From NCBI GenBank assembly GCA_036489885.1, contig DASXEW010000003.1:434001-498000 (forward strand): a DNA stretch of 64,000 nucleotides. The letters run 5' to 3'. The notes below the pieces were generated by a model. The model saw only the letters and a program-made list of their open reading frames with translations. It ran no database searches and was not told the DNA's origin. This stretch comes from Candidatus Baltobacteraceae bacterium (lineage in GTDB: Bacteria; Vulcanimicrobiota; Vulcanimicrobiia; Vulcanimicrobiales; Vulcanimicrobiaceae). This document shows positions 1 through 8,528 of this stretch, in pieces; the stretch's first letter is position 1; every line of letters starts with the position of its first letter. The translations under genes and the position numbers were made by a program.

Positions 1-850
1 CAGTGCGTGGATTCCGTTCTAGTCGGATGTCGAAACTGTAGCCCTTAGCGGGCTGCATCGGAATATCTAAGCCAACACTTCGGGCAACGAATGTGCTCCA
101 ACATCCGGCTGCGATGACGACGCGATCCGCCTCAATCAACCTCGCCTCCGTTTGAACCCCTCGGGCCCGCTTTTCTTCGAGCGCAATCCCGACTGCTCGC
201 GTCTTTATGACCTCAGTGCCGTGCTTGACGGCACGCTCGGCCAGCATTCGCACAAAATTCAAGGGTTGCAGACGTCGATCATCGGGATACCAGACGGCTC
301 CGACCACGTTACTTGAAAGTGTTGGCTCGTGGGCGCGAGCTTCGTTTCCATTGAAAACGACTGAAGAGACCCCGACCCGCTTGAGGCGGCCTGCGAGCGA
401 TACCATCCGATTCTGCGATCGACTGCTGAGAGACGCGTACATGGTCCCAAACTTCGCGAAATCGACGTCCGCCGGCGCATCGGCAAGAAGCTCATCGTAG
501 AGAGCGAGACTTCGTTGCGAGAAACCCGCCAGGATCGCGAGCCCTCTGTCGACGATCGTCTTTCGCGTTGAGAGAAGAAACCTGACGATCCACCCCAACG
601 AGCTGCTGTCGAGCGGCAGCCGCACATCGATCTGCGAGTGCAGGCGCAAAAGAGAACGGAGGCCTTCCATTGCGTTCGCAAAGTTTGCAAGCGGCAACCC
701 GTAGCTTGGGACGACGAGGCCCGCATTTCCGAATGACGCTCCGTGGCCGATCTCATTCGCGTCAAGAACGGTCACCTCCGCACCACGCCTACTAAGGGAA
801 TACGCGATCGACATGCCGATGGCTCCCCCGCCAACGACTACGACGTGCAT
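1..850 (-). CDS. FAD-dependent D-amino-acid dehydrogenase/oxidase (DAO family), partial
   Basis: Read on the minus strand from the ATG at 850, the frame stays open to the left edge, giving the first 283 residues of a longer protein. The N-terminus has a Rossmann dinucleotide motif VVVGGGAIGMS (residues 4-14) and then GNAGLVVPSYGLPL, typical of the DadA-like branch of the DAO superfamily. Such flavoenzymes oxidise D-amino acids (or D-proline/hydroxyproline) to imino acids, usually at the inner membrane. The gene starts 11 bp after the upstream TonB receptor stop, so the two look co-transcribed. The neighbouring N-acyl-D-amino-acid deacylase and ketimine-reductase-like genes support a D-amino-acid substrate. 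The C-terminal substrate domain lies outside the window, so specificity cannot be read. Confidence 0.85.
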   Translation of the reverse strand, partial: MHVVVVGGGAIGMSIAYSLSRRGAEVTVLDANEIGHGASFGNAGLVVPSYGLPLANFANAMEGLRSLLRLHSQIDVRLPLDSSSLGWIVRFLLSTRKTIVDRGLAILAGFSQRSLALYDELLADAPADVDFAKFGTMYASLSSRSQNRMVSLAGRLKRVGVSSVVFNGNEARAHEPTLSSNVVGAVWYPDDRRLQPLNFVRMLAERAVKHGTEVIKTRAVGIALEEKRARGVQTEARLIEADRVVIAAGCWSTFVARSVGLDIPMQPAKGYSFDIRLERNPRT

Positions 851-861
851 CCGTGAATCTT

Positions 862-3708
862 TTACTGACCAACTTTCAAATGGTAGTCGAGGCGAACGTT
901 CGTCGGTCCAATATTCCCGGCTTGCGTCGCCCCTTGAAGACCATTGACGAGCGGTACCGGAATCCCCGCGAAAATATTCGGCGTGATCGTACTATAGGCG
1001 CCCGTCAAGTTATATGCCGAGAGGACGAGTGAGGAACGTTGCCCGATCGGATACCGAAAGCTGGCGCTCACGACTTCGAAGGCCGGTTCGTTGTACTGGT
1101 TATTGTTCCCATAATAAGTCATGCCGACTGCGAGGTGAACTGCGTTCGAGAACGTGTAGTTGACCTCTCCATATCCCTGCGCGTAAGGGACCCTGCCGTA
1201 GGACATGCCGTTGTAGCCGTTACCGCTGGTCTGGAAATTGACGTACGGTAGGATGCCCAAGTTCGTGGTATTGGGTCCGGCGCTCGTATTATAGAAACCG
1301 GCCGGCAAGTCGTACGGATAGGCGCGAATAAGCGAGAAATTCGCTGTGAAACCAACACCTTTTGGAACCGCACGCCGCGCGGAGAATTCGATTCCCGCGT
1401 ACTGCGAGTGACCTAAGTTCGCTGTTTGCGTGTCATACAACGGAGCCGTAATGCCCGCATTTGCGCCTGACGTTGCTGTGTAGCTTCCGTTCGCTGTCGT
1501 CGCCGACAAGAACTGATTGCGAAGGACCGATTGATAGAGATCGGATGATATGACCGTGCCACCAAGGTTGGGTAACCGTTGATCGACTCCAATATCCCAG
1601 CCAAAAGCGGTTTCCGGTGCGAGCTGGCCGGAACTGACTTGTTGCGTATACAACGTCGCCGCACCGTAGTTATCGCCCACCGGTGGTCCGCTCGGAATGC
1701 TGAGTAACGAAATGTAAGGCGGTGCTATCGACGAGCCGGCCGACGCTCGCCATGAAGTGTTGAAATTCGGACGCCATGTAAACGCGATACGCGGTCCAAA
1801 GAACGTGTGCGTCGAATCTGAAAAGCTGGTGCCACCGTCAGGTGAATAATGCACGGTATAGTCGATGAAGTAGTTGCTGAGTACGCCCTGCAGCGTCGGA
1901 CTCAATTGAAAGATTCCCCGAGCCAAGATTGTCTGAAAAAGTTCGCTTGAGCCGGGGGCTATCGTGACGGCTGGAGGGTTATCAAAAAATGAATTCGCCT
2001 GTCCCGCTCCAAAAGCGTACGAGTCGTATGTATTTCGGTCGTATGAAACCGTATAGAGATTCTCCCCGCCCGGCAGGTTGAGCTCAATAGATTCCCCGCG
2101 GAAGTGATCGGAAGTTAGGTTATAAAAGGCCGTATCTGTTTGAGAAACGGTCACCGGTGTGTTGTTGAAGATCGTCGGCGTGGTGTTATTACCGAGATAA
2201 ATCCCGCCATTTGCGAGAGCGTTAAACGTGAACGTCGTGCCAAACGGATAATTGTAATTCAGGCCGTTCGATGCGCCGCTATAGAAACGCGCAAGCAACG
2301 TCGCGTTACCAATTGTCGTGCGCAGCTCAGACTGAAACAGTCCTTGATTTGACGTCTGCCAGACCGGATAGTACGTGTAGTCATTGTAGGGAATGAGGCT
2401 GCCGGCGACGGGTTGATTTCCCGAAGGCACATAGCCGGCCGGTGGATCGAAAAAACTCGTCGCGTCGATCTCTGTCGAAGCTGCATTCCAAAGCGCCTGT
2501 GCCCCTAAGTAACTCGCCGTCAGCGAGGTCGACGTCGAGAAATTGAATTTGAGTTTCGCCAGCTCGGCACGCTCGCTGAACGTGCTTGGGACCCCGGTGC
2601 AGCAGAACTCGAGTGGGAACGCACCCATGTAACTGCTCTGTACGTTGGGATTCCCCGCGCCAAATGTGTAGGGACAATTCGCACCAGCCGGAGCATTGCC
2701 GCAAATTGTTTGCCCATTAATGGTGGGCGCCGAAAGAATATCGGTTGTCCCTGCCCACTTCTGGCCTTGCACGGGTCCGGGACTGCCGCCCGTGACATAG
2801 TCGAAGGCGTAACCGAGCTTGCCGCCGAGCGTCGTTCCTGTCGCACGGTAATTTGACGTCACTCCGCCATACCGATCGGAGCCGATATCAAGCCCGAACT
2901 GCGCAAGCTTCGTCGGATCGATTGTCCGATAGTTTACGCTACCGCCAATCGCGTAATTGATCTCCGGAGCAAGTGCGCCCGGGCCCTTGATCACCTCGAC
3001 ATCTTGCAAGAAGTACGGATTGATAAAGTTCGGCGTATAGTATCCTGAGGAACCAACGTTAACAGGGTGACCATCCAGCAGCGTCTCGGTTTCGTACGGC
3101 AGAGCCCCACGAATCTGCACCGCGCTTTGCACACCCATTACCGCATTGTTTGAATTCGCCTGACAAAAACCGCACGTGGTTGTAACGACGCCGGGCGTCT
3201 CGTTTAAGACGTTCATCACTTGCATTTGGCCCTGATCGATGAACGTTTGGCTCGAGATCACGTCGACAGCCGCCGGTGACGTGTTCAGCTGAATAGCGCT
3301 TGCGCTGACGGTAACGTGCCCAATTTCACGCAACGACGAGAACGACGCGGCGGTTAGCGAAACCGTCAGTGAGACGCTAGCTCCCGAGACTACAGCGATG
3401 TCCTCTTGTGTTACCGACGTGTAGCCTGGCTGAGACGCTTCGACAGAAAAGATGCCCTGCGGCAAGTTGATGAACTGAAAATGCCCGGCGCTATCGGAGG
3501 ACGTCGTCTGGGTAACCGGCCCGCGTAACAGCAAATGCACGCCCGACATCGGCCGGCCATCGCCGGCGCTAACAGTGCCGGATATGGCACCGGTAACCGG
3601 CTGCGCATCTACCGGGCGAGCGAAGGTCACAAGGACAATTACCACGAGCAGCGCCTGCAACCAGAAAGATCGCTTCGTCGTCCGAGGGTAGCAATAATGA
3701 GAGCGCAT
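862..3708 (-). CDS. TonB-dependent receptor with N-terminal carboxypeptidase-regulatory-like domain
   Basis: 948-aa outer-membrane active transporter. A signal peptide (residues ~1-36, cleaved after VDA) is followed by a CarboxypepD_reg-like beta-sandwich (~38-125, starting TGAISGTVS), a plug domain (~135-270, with QIRGALPYETETLLDGHP and VEVIKGPGA) and a long aromatic-rich barrel. The start is ATG 3708, preceded by a GGGGGGAG stretch at good Shine-Dalgarno distance. It is transcribed away from the GntR gene at 3899 and leads into the FAD oxidoreductase 11 bp downstream, so its ligand is probably the substrate of that pathway (an inference). The receptor type resembles Oar/SusC-like proteins of Acidobacteriota and Bacteroidota. 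No TonB, ExbB or ExbD gene is in the window. Confidence 0.93.
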   Translation of the reverse strand: MRSHYCYPRTTKRSFWLQALLVVIVLVTFARPVDAQPVTGAISGTVSAGDGRPMSGVHLLLRGPVTQTTSSDSAGHFQFINLPQGIFSVEASQPGYTSVTQEDIAVVSGASVSLTVSLTAASFSSLREIGHVTVSASAIQLNTSPAAVDVISSQTFIDQGQMQVMNVLNETPGVVTTTCGFCQANSNNAVMGVQSAVQIRGALPYETETLLDGHPVNVGSSGYYTPNFINPYFLQDVEVIKGPGALAPEINYAIGGSVNYRTIDPTKLAQFGLDIGSDRYGGVTSNYRATGTTLGGKLGYAFDYVTGGSPGPVQGQKWAGTTDILSAPTINGQTICGNAPAGANCPYTFGAGNPNVQSSYMGAFPLEFCCTGVPSTFSERAELAKLKFNFSTSTSLTASYLGAQALWNAASTEIDATSFFDPPAGYVPSGNQPVAGSLIPYNDYTYYPVWQTSNQGLFQSELRTTIGNATLLARFYSGASNGLNYNYPFGTTFTFNALANGGIYLGNNTTPTIFNNTPVTVSQTDTAFYNLTSDHFRGESIELNLPGGENLYTVSYDRNTYDSYAFGAGQANSFFDNPPAVTIAPGSSELFQTILARGIFQLSPTLQGVLSNYFIDYTVHYSPDGGTSFSDSTHTFFGPRIAFTWRPNFNTSWRASAGSSIAPPYISLLSIPSGPPVGDNYGAATLYTQQVSSGQLAPETAFGWDIGVDQRLPNLGGTVISSDLYQSVLRNQFLSATTANGSYTATSGANAGITAPLYDTQTANLGHSQYAGIEFSARRAVPKGVGFTANFSLIRAYPYDLPAGFYNTSAGPNTTNLGILPYVNFQTSGNGYNGMSYGRVPYAQGYGEVNYTFSNAVHLAVGMTYYGNNNQYNEPAFEVVSASFRYPIGQRSSLVLSAYNLTGAYSTITPNIFAGIPVPLVNGLQGATQAGNIGPTNVRLDYHLKVGQ

Positions 3709-3797
3709 AGAAAAATAGCTCCCCCCGTTAAAGGGACGTTTGGTTTGGAATCGGCTTCCGCCGCGGGAAACCGGACTTATCCATGCTTGACGAGAGT

Positions 3798-3847
3798 TTT
3801 ATGTAACGTTATGCTTATGCATAATATGTTATATGTAACATAACGTC
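3798..3847. promoter_or_regulatory. AT-rich divergent promoter with palindromic candidate GntR operator
   Basis: The 190-bp gap between the TonB receptor start (3708) and the GntR start (3899) contains an AT-rich island unlike its GC-rich surroundings. It includes ATGTTA-tatg-TAACAT at 3826-3841 (perfect 6-bp arms), a TAACGTTA palindrome at 3804-3811 and CGTTATG/CATAACG flanks. FCD-type GntR proteins commonly bind short palindromes in their own divergent promoters, so this is the likely site of autoregulation and receptor control. Confidence 0.6.
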
Positions 3848-3898
3848 AATACGCTATCGACGAGTGGCCAAGGGCACCACGGAGATGAGGTACATTTG

Positions 3899-4591
3899 AT
3901 GTTGAATGCCGCCGACGGTCTTGGAAATCTGCGGATCCAAGCGGCTTCAATGATTCGCGCGTGGCTTTTGACGGGCGATCTCGAGCCCGGGAAGCTTTAT
4001 ACCGTTGCGGATTTTGCCGTGAAGCTCAAGGTCTCGGCGACTCCAATCCGTGAGGCGCTCTTTGATTTGGCCAACGAAGGTCTCGTCGAGCCGGTAAAAA
4101 ACCGGGGCTTTCGTGTGTTGACGCTGACCGAGCACGACCTTGATGAGATCTTCGAGCTCAGAACGTTGCTCGAGGTTCCCGCTGTCCGCAAGATCGCGCA
4201 AAAAGGCCTCGGCGAGAGCGCAAAGTCTCTGAAGGCGCTGATCAAGGAAGGTCAACGGTACGCTGCTGACGGCGATCTGCCACACTTCCTGGAGTCGGAT
4301 CGCCGGTTCCATCTCAGCCTCCTGGAACTCAGCGGCAATCATCGTTTATGCACGATCGTCGCGCGTTTACGCGATCAGACAAGGTTGTGGGGATTGCCCA
4401 AGCTTGCGGAAGTTGGCAATCTCGTGCCGTCCGCGCGCGAGCACCTCGAGCTTCTCAATGCTCTTGAGGAAGGCGACGGTGACGCCGCATCAGAGACGCT
4501 GATGCACCATCTGAAGCATACGCGAGGCATTTGGGCCGGGAAGCCTGAGTCTGTAAAAACTGTAAAAACGACGCTCGCGCCGCGACGCTGA
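3899..4591 (+). CDS. GntR family transcriptional regulator (FCD subfamily)
   Basis: 230-aa regulator. The N-terminal winged helix (~10-75) carries the signature SATPIREALFDLANEGLVEP, followed by the wing NRGFRVLTLT. The C-terminal all-helical FCD ligand domain (~85-215) includes FELRTLLEVPA and the metal-ligand region DRRFHLSLLELSGN. ATG 3899 is preferred over TTG 3896 because GGAGATGAGG lies just upstream. It is followed 7 bp later by the ornithine-cyclodeaminase-family gene and faces the TonB receptor divergently. FCD regulators of such catabolic clusters usually repress until an organic or amino acid ligand binds. It probably controls both directions through the palindrome at 3826-3841. 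Confidence 0.92.
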   Translation: MLNAADGLGNLRIQAASMIRAWLLTGDLEPGKLYTVADFAVKLKVSATPIREALFDLANEGLVEPVKNRGFRVLTLTEHDLDEIFELRTLLEVPAVRKIAQKGLGESAKSLKALIKEGQRYAADGDLPHFLESDRRFHLSLLELSGNHRLCTIVARLRDQTRLWGLPKLAEVGNLVPSAREHLELLNALEEGDGDAASETLMHHLKHTRGIWAGKPESVKTVKTTLAPRR

Positions 4592-4598
4592 CCGTCGA

Positions 4599-5573
4599 TT
4601 GTACATTGTAACTGCCGAACAGGTTCGACGCCTCGTTCCAATCGGCGATGCCATCAGAGTCACGAGAGAAGCCTTTATCGCGGCTTCCGAACGGCGTTTA
4701 CAACAACCTCAGCGGCTCAGCACAGACGATGGCAGCGTGCTGGCAATGGTCGCGCGCGTCGCGCCCGCGACGGATACCGTTGTCAAAATCGTTTCCGTCT
4801 ATCCGCACAACCGGACGAGTTCGCTTCCCACGATCCATTCGACCGTGTTATGGCTCAACGGCAACACCGGAGAACTGGAAGCGCTCATCGAGGGAAGCAC
4901 GCTCACGGCGATCCGAACCGGTGCCGCCTCGGGCGTTGCAGCGGACGTATTGGCGCGCCGCGATGCGACGTCCCTTACGATGATCGGCGCAGGACGGCAG
5001 GCACCAGATCAGATTCGGGCGATCTGCACCGTACGCGACATTAGAACGGTGCATGTTGTGAGCCGCTCGAACAACAGTAGCTCTCAGCTGGCGGATCAGA
5101 TGGCCATAGAGATGCCCGCGATCAGATTTGACGCGACGACCGACCTCTCGAGCGCAGTCAACGATGCGGACATTATCGCGTGCGCGACAACATCTCTCGA
5201 ACCGGTCTTTGACGCCTCCCACGTGAAACTCGGGACCCACATTATCGGCGTTGGATCGTACGCAAGAGAAATGCAAGAGCTGCCGGCGGAGATCTTCGGA
5301 AAGGCAGCTATCATCGCGGTCGATCAGCTTCACGCATCATCAATCGAAGCGGGTGATCTGATCGCCGCGATCGAGAAGGGCTATCTCACCAAAGACCGTC
5401 CGGTCGAGCTCGGGACGCTGATAAAAGAATCCTGTGTTCCGCCTCGGGATGCGATCACGATATTTAAATCTGTCGGCATCGCCGCACAGGATTGGATGCT
5501 TGCGAATCTGCTGATGGAGCGCGTGCTCGCCACGACGCGTGGACTAAGCGGCGTAACGCTGCTGGACGCATGA
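4599..5573 (+). CDS. Ornithine cyclodeaminase/mu-crystallin family protein (probable ketimine or pyrroline-2-carboxylate reductase)
   Basis: 324-aa NAD(P)-binding enzyme starting at TTG 4599 (MYIVTAEQVRRLVP, the usual family N-terminus). Family residues visible are a Lys in VVKIVSVYP (~63), an Arg in TAIRTGAASGVAA (~106) and the Rossmann loop MIGAGRQA (~128-135). The family contains ornithine cyclodeaminase, L-alanine dehydrogenase, ketimine reductases and delta1-pyrroline-2-carboxylate reductase (LhpI-like). Next to a D-amino-acid oxidoreductase, reduction of the cyclic imine from D-proline or a hydroxyproline is the most coherent role, but this is inference. The gene overlaps the deacylase by 4 bp (ATGA), indicating translational coupling. 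Confidence 0.88.
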   Translation: MYIVTAEQVRRLVPIGDAIRVTREAFIAASERRLQQPQRLSTDDGSVLAMVARVAPATDTVVKIVSVYPHNRTSSLPTIHSTVLWLNGNTGELEALIEGSTLTAIRTGAASGVAADVLARRDATSLTMIGAGRQAPDQIRAICTVRDIRTVHVVSRSNNSSSQLADQMAIEMPAIRFDATTDLSSAVNDADIIACATTSLEPVFDASHVKLGTHIIGVGSYAREMQELPAEIFGKAAIIAVDQLHASSIEAGDLIAAIEKGYLTKDRPVELGTLIKESCVPPRDAITIFKSVGIAAQDWMLANLLMERVLATTRGLSGVTLLDA

Positions 5574-7156
5574 CGAGCCGCTCCACGACAGTAATCGCCG
5601 GCGGGAAAGTGCTCGATGGACTGGGTGGCGCCGCGCAGGACTGCGACGTCTATATCCGAGACGCGCGCATTGATGATCTTCGCCCCCATTCGGACAGCCA
5701 TAGAGGCTACGACGTCATTGATGCTGCGGGGCTAACTATAACTCCAGGCTTCATCGACACCCACTCTCATGCCGATAATGCTCCGTTCGTTCATGAGAAC
5801 GACACGATGAAGATTCTCCAAGGCGTCACGACAGAAGTTGTCGGCAATTGCGGTTTCAGTCTCGCGCCGGTTTCGTTTGAATGGCGTGAAGAGCATCAGA
5901 ACATGGTTTCCGCATGGCCGCACAGTTTTGCGGGTTCTTCGTTTGCGGAGCTACTTGCAGAGACCGATAAGCTCGGCTACATGTCCAACTATGTCCCGCT
6001 CGTTGGACACGGTGCGATACGGCTGGCAGCGATGGGTATGGACAACCGGGAGCCGACTCGACAAGAGCAAATCCGGATGGAAGTGCTTTTGGAAGCAGCG
6101 CTCGATGCGGGCGCATTCGGCATGTCGACCGGCCTCGTCTATCCTCCAGGAGTCTTCTCGAAAACGGACGAGATCGTGAACCTCGCAAAACGTCTTCGAC
6201 CGCATTCGATTTATGCGTCGCATATTCGAGGCGAAGGTTCAACTCTTTTGGAAGCCGTCGCCGAAGCATTGCAGATTGGAGAGTCCTCAGCGAGGCGCCT
6301 CGTTCTCTCTCACCACAAGGCGACAGGCAAGCGGAACTGGGGCGCGACGGAGCGCTCATTACAGCTCATACAAGACGCTCGAGATCGTGGCGTCGACGTC
6401 TATCAAGACATGTATCCGTACACGGCCGGCTCAACGTTTCTATCCGCGCTAATACCGCCCGAGTTTCACGAAGGCGGCAAAAAGATGCTGCTGTCGCGTT
6501 TAACCGATCGGTCCGAGTTGCAGCGTATTCAAAAGCGTCTTGACGAATCGCCGACAAGCGGTTTTCAAAATACACTATTCGAGTCGGGCTATGAATCCGT
6601 GCTGATATCTTTGACCAACAGCAGGAAATTCGAGGGACAAACGTTAGTCGAGGCAGCTCGCAGTTTGGGTAGGTCTAACTTCGATACACTCATCCATATT
6701 TTGGTTACAGAAGATCTTTCGCCGCAGATGATCGTGTTCTTCATTGATGAGAACGACATCGAACGCGTAATGCGCAATAAACGCACCGCATTTGGGTCCG
6801 ATGGAGCGTTTCCGGGAACCATCGGAAAGTCGCATCCGCGAACGTTTGGTACTTTTCCGCGTGTCCTTTCGCGTTATGTCCGCGACAAGGCTGTCCTTAC
6901 GTTGGAGGAGGGAGTACGCAAAATGACCAGCCTGCCGGCTGAGATGTTCCATCTCGGCGAGGTCGGGCAGATTGCACCTAGTAAGCTGGCCGATCTCGTC
7001 GCGTTTGATGCCGCAACGATCTCGGACGATCTCGACTATCGGGATCCCGTACGACTGCCAAAAGGAATCGCTTGGGTCATGCAGAGCGGCCAAGTCGTTG
7101 TTAAAGACAATCAATTTTGGGGTGCGCGCCGCGGCCGTCGTTTCGAACCTAAATAG
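5570..7156 (+). CDS. N-acyl-D-amino-acid deacylase (D-aminoacylase), amidohydrolase superfamily
   Basis: 528-aa zinc amidohydrolase that hydrolyses N-acyl-D-amino acids to D-amino acid plus acid. The start is ATG 5570, overlapping the upstream stop; the open frame runs 26 codons further upstream, but that part lies inside the previous gene. Metal and catalytic residues of the D-aminoacylase clade are present: HSHAD (H65, H67), the clade-specific metal-ligand cysteine in VVGNCGFS (C94), SHIRGEG (H218), LSHHKATG (H248/249) and FGSDGAFPG (D411). Product D-amino acids would feed the FAD oxidoreductase at the window start. Its 3' end overlaps the convergent racemase gene by 8 bp. Confidence 0.92.
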   Translation: MTSRSTTVIAGGKVLDGLGGAAQDCDVYIRDARIDDLRPHSDSHRGYDVIDAAGLTITPGFIDTHSHADNAPFVHENDTMKILQGVTTEVVGNCGFSLAPVSFEWREEHQNMVSAWPHSFAGSSFAELLAETDKLGYMSNYVPLVGHGAIRLAAMGMDNREPTRQEQIRMEVLLEAALDAGAFGMSTGLVYPPGVFSKTDEIVNLAKRLRPHSIYASHIRGEGSTLLEAVAEALQIGESSARRLVLSHHKATGKRNWGATERSLQLIQDARDRGVDVYQDMYPYTAGSTFLSALIPPEFHEGGKKMLLSRLTDRSELQRIQKRLDESPTSGFQNTLFESGYESVLISLTNSRKFEGQTLVEAARSLGRSNFDTLIHILVTEDLSPQMIVFFIDENDIERVMRNKRTAFGSDGAFPGTIGKSHPRTFGTFPRVLSRYVRDKAVLTLEEGVRKMTSLPAEMFHLGEVGQIAPSKLADLVAFDAATISDDLDYRDPVRLPKGIAWVMQSGQVVVKDNQFWGARRGRRFEPK

Positions 7157-8234
7157 GTTCTCCAATACTCTCCAGTACCGTTATGCCGAGTCCCGGAGCG
7201 GTTGACGCAGCGAGACGACCGTTTTTTCGAATGGGAGCGCCATCGGCCGTCCGTAGCGTGACGTAGCTGTTGAAGTCGGTCGATGAGAACAGCAGTCGCG
7301 ACGGCGTGCTGTGGGCGAGGTGTGCGATCGCGGCAGTGATAATATCGCTGCCCCACTGATCTTCGATCGTCATCGCGATGCCGAGCGAGATGCACACATC
7401 GCGGATCTGTCGCGCCTTCGTGAGTCCGCCGACCTTAGATATCTTGAGGTTGATCGCGTCCATCGCGTGGTCTGCGTGAGCACGAAGAAGCGCAGCAATA
7501 CCGTCGATAACCTCATCGAGGATGAAGGGCCGGTCCGTCTTGCTGCGTACCGCAAGGCATTCTTCATACGTGGCGCAAGGCTGTTCAATGTAAACATCGA
7601 GTGCGCGAACCGCGTCGACCACGCGGACTGCTTCATGCTGGGTCCAACCGCCGTTGGCGTCGGCGACGAGCACATCCCCGGGAGCGAGTGCCACCGCGAC
7701 AGCGCTGATTCGCTCAATGTCGAGATCAGGCTCACCGCCAACCTTGAGTTGGAACTTGCGATACCCTTCGTTGCGGTACGACTTGACGCTGCGCACCATC
7801 GCTTCCGGCGACTCTTGCGAAATAGCTCGATAGAGTGCATAATCCTCGCCGCAGCGGCCACCGAGCAGCGTGACTATAGGCAGATCGGTTGACTTCCCGA
7901 GGATATCCCAGCAGGCGATGTCGATGGCCGACTTCGCATATCCGTGGCCGCGAAGTGCTTCGTCCATGCGGCGATTGATGTTGCCGAGTTCTCGCGGATC
8001 TGCACCGATCAGGGCCGGCGCCAATATCGCAATCGCGGCTCGCGCGCCCTCCGGAAAAGCCGGTAGATACGCCGGCAGCGGGCAGAACTCGCCGTAACCC
8101 GAGACGCCCGCGTCGGTATCGATCCGGACGATGGTAGAATCGAACGTCATCGCGACGCGGCCGCCGGAGAAACGATAGGCGCCTTCGTTAAGCGGAAGGT
8201 CGACACGATAGACTTGAATGTTACTGATGCGCAC
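7149..8234 (-). CDS. Mandelate racemase/muconate lactonizing enzyme family protein, resembling 4-hydroxyproline betaine 2-epimerase or cis-3-hydroxyproline dehydratase
   Basis: 361-aa enolase-superfamily member. GTG 8234 gives MRISNIQVYRVDLP, matching the family N-terminus; the frame is open for 78 more codons upstream, but these run through the operator and promoter. Key residues are K164 (FQLKVGG), Mg ligands D192 (VADANGG), E217 (YIEQP) and the ILDE pair at 240/241, and the opposing K264 (INLKISKVGG). Two lysines facing each other allow 1,1-proton transfer (epimerisation) or dehydration. From remembered family sequences the N-terminal 115 residues look closest to HpbD-type epimerases of proline or hydroxyproline betaine. 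N-acyl-amino-acid racemase activity would also suit the neighbouring D-aminoacylase. Convergent 8-bp overlap with the deacylase. Confidence 0.85.
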   Translation of the reverse strand: MRISNIQVYRVDLPLNEGAYRFSGGRVAMTFDSTIVRIDTDAGVSGYGEFCPLPAYLPAFPEGARAAIAILAPALIGADPRELGNINRRMDEALRGHGYAKSAIDIACWDILGKSTDLPIVTLLGGRCGEDYALYRAISQESPEAMVRSVKSYRNEGYRKFQLKVGGEPDLDIERISAVAVALAPGDVLVADANGGWTQHEAVRVVDAVRALDVYIEQPCATYEECLAVRSKTDRPFILDEVIDGIAALLRAHADHAMDAINLKISKVGGLTKARQIRDVCISLGIAMTIEDQWGSDIITAAIAHLAHSTPSRLLFSSTDFNSYVTLRTADGAPIRKNGRLAASTAPGLGITVLESIGEPI

Positions 8235-8263
8235 GCCGGGTGGCTTCGTCTGCGCTATACCAT

Positions 8264-8289
8264 ATCCTATAGGATTTTCTATAGGGTTC
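8264..8289. promoter_or_regulatory. Candidate GntR operator O1 (upstream of racemase gene)
   Basis: Contains the perfect 12-bp palindrome ATCCTATAGGAT (8264-8275), then a second CTATAG half-site (8279-8284). Essentially the same 25-bp arrangement recurs at 8501-8526, just before the GntR gene. It lies 30 bp upstream of the proposed racemase start (GTG 8234), consistent with an operator overlapping the racemase promoter. Confidence 0.65.
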
Positions 8290-8500
8290 ATGGGACCAAA
8301 AAGCGCCGCGTGGCGAGGCGCGCGACGAAGAACGTGGGCCGACGCGCCAATGACTACCATGTATGACGCCTCCGCGTCATCAAAGAGCTTGGCGAGCATC
8401 GAAAGCCAGGTTGCGAAGCTGCTCACCAGCCTACTCAGTGCTTCGGAGGCTACTCCGCGCCAGGTCATTAGGCCACGAGGTTAGCGCTTGCGGTTGTGCG

Positions 8501-8526
8501 ATCCTATAGGATTTCATATAGTAGGC
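8501..8526. promoter_or_regulatory. Candidate GntR operator O2 (upstream of gntR)
   Basis: Second copy of the ATCCTATAGGAT palindrome (8501-8512), followed by TTCATATAGTAGG. The GntR reading frame could formally start at GTG 8496, but this would place the operator inside the coding sequence, so the GTG at 8529 is preferred. The two operators are 237 bp apart in a divergent intergenic region, an arrangement compatible with autoregulation and looping. Confidence 0.65.
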
Positions 8527-8528
8527 CT

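Noticed and set aside
8235-8468. 78-codon upstream extension of the racemase
   Set aside because: It would contain the promoter and operator; family members start at the GTG 8234 position.
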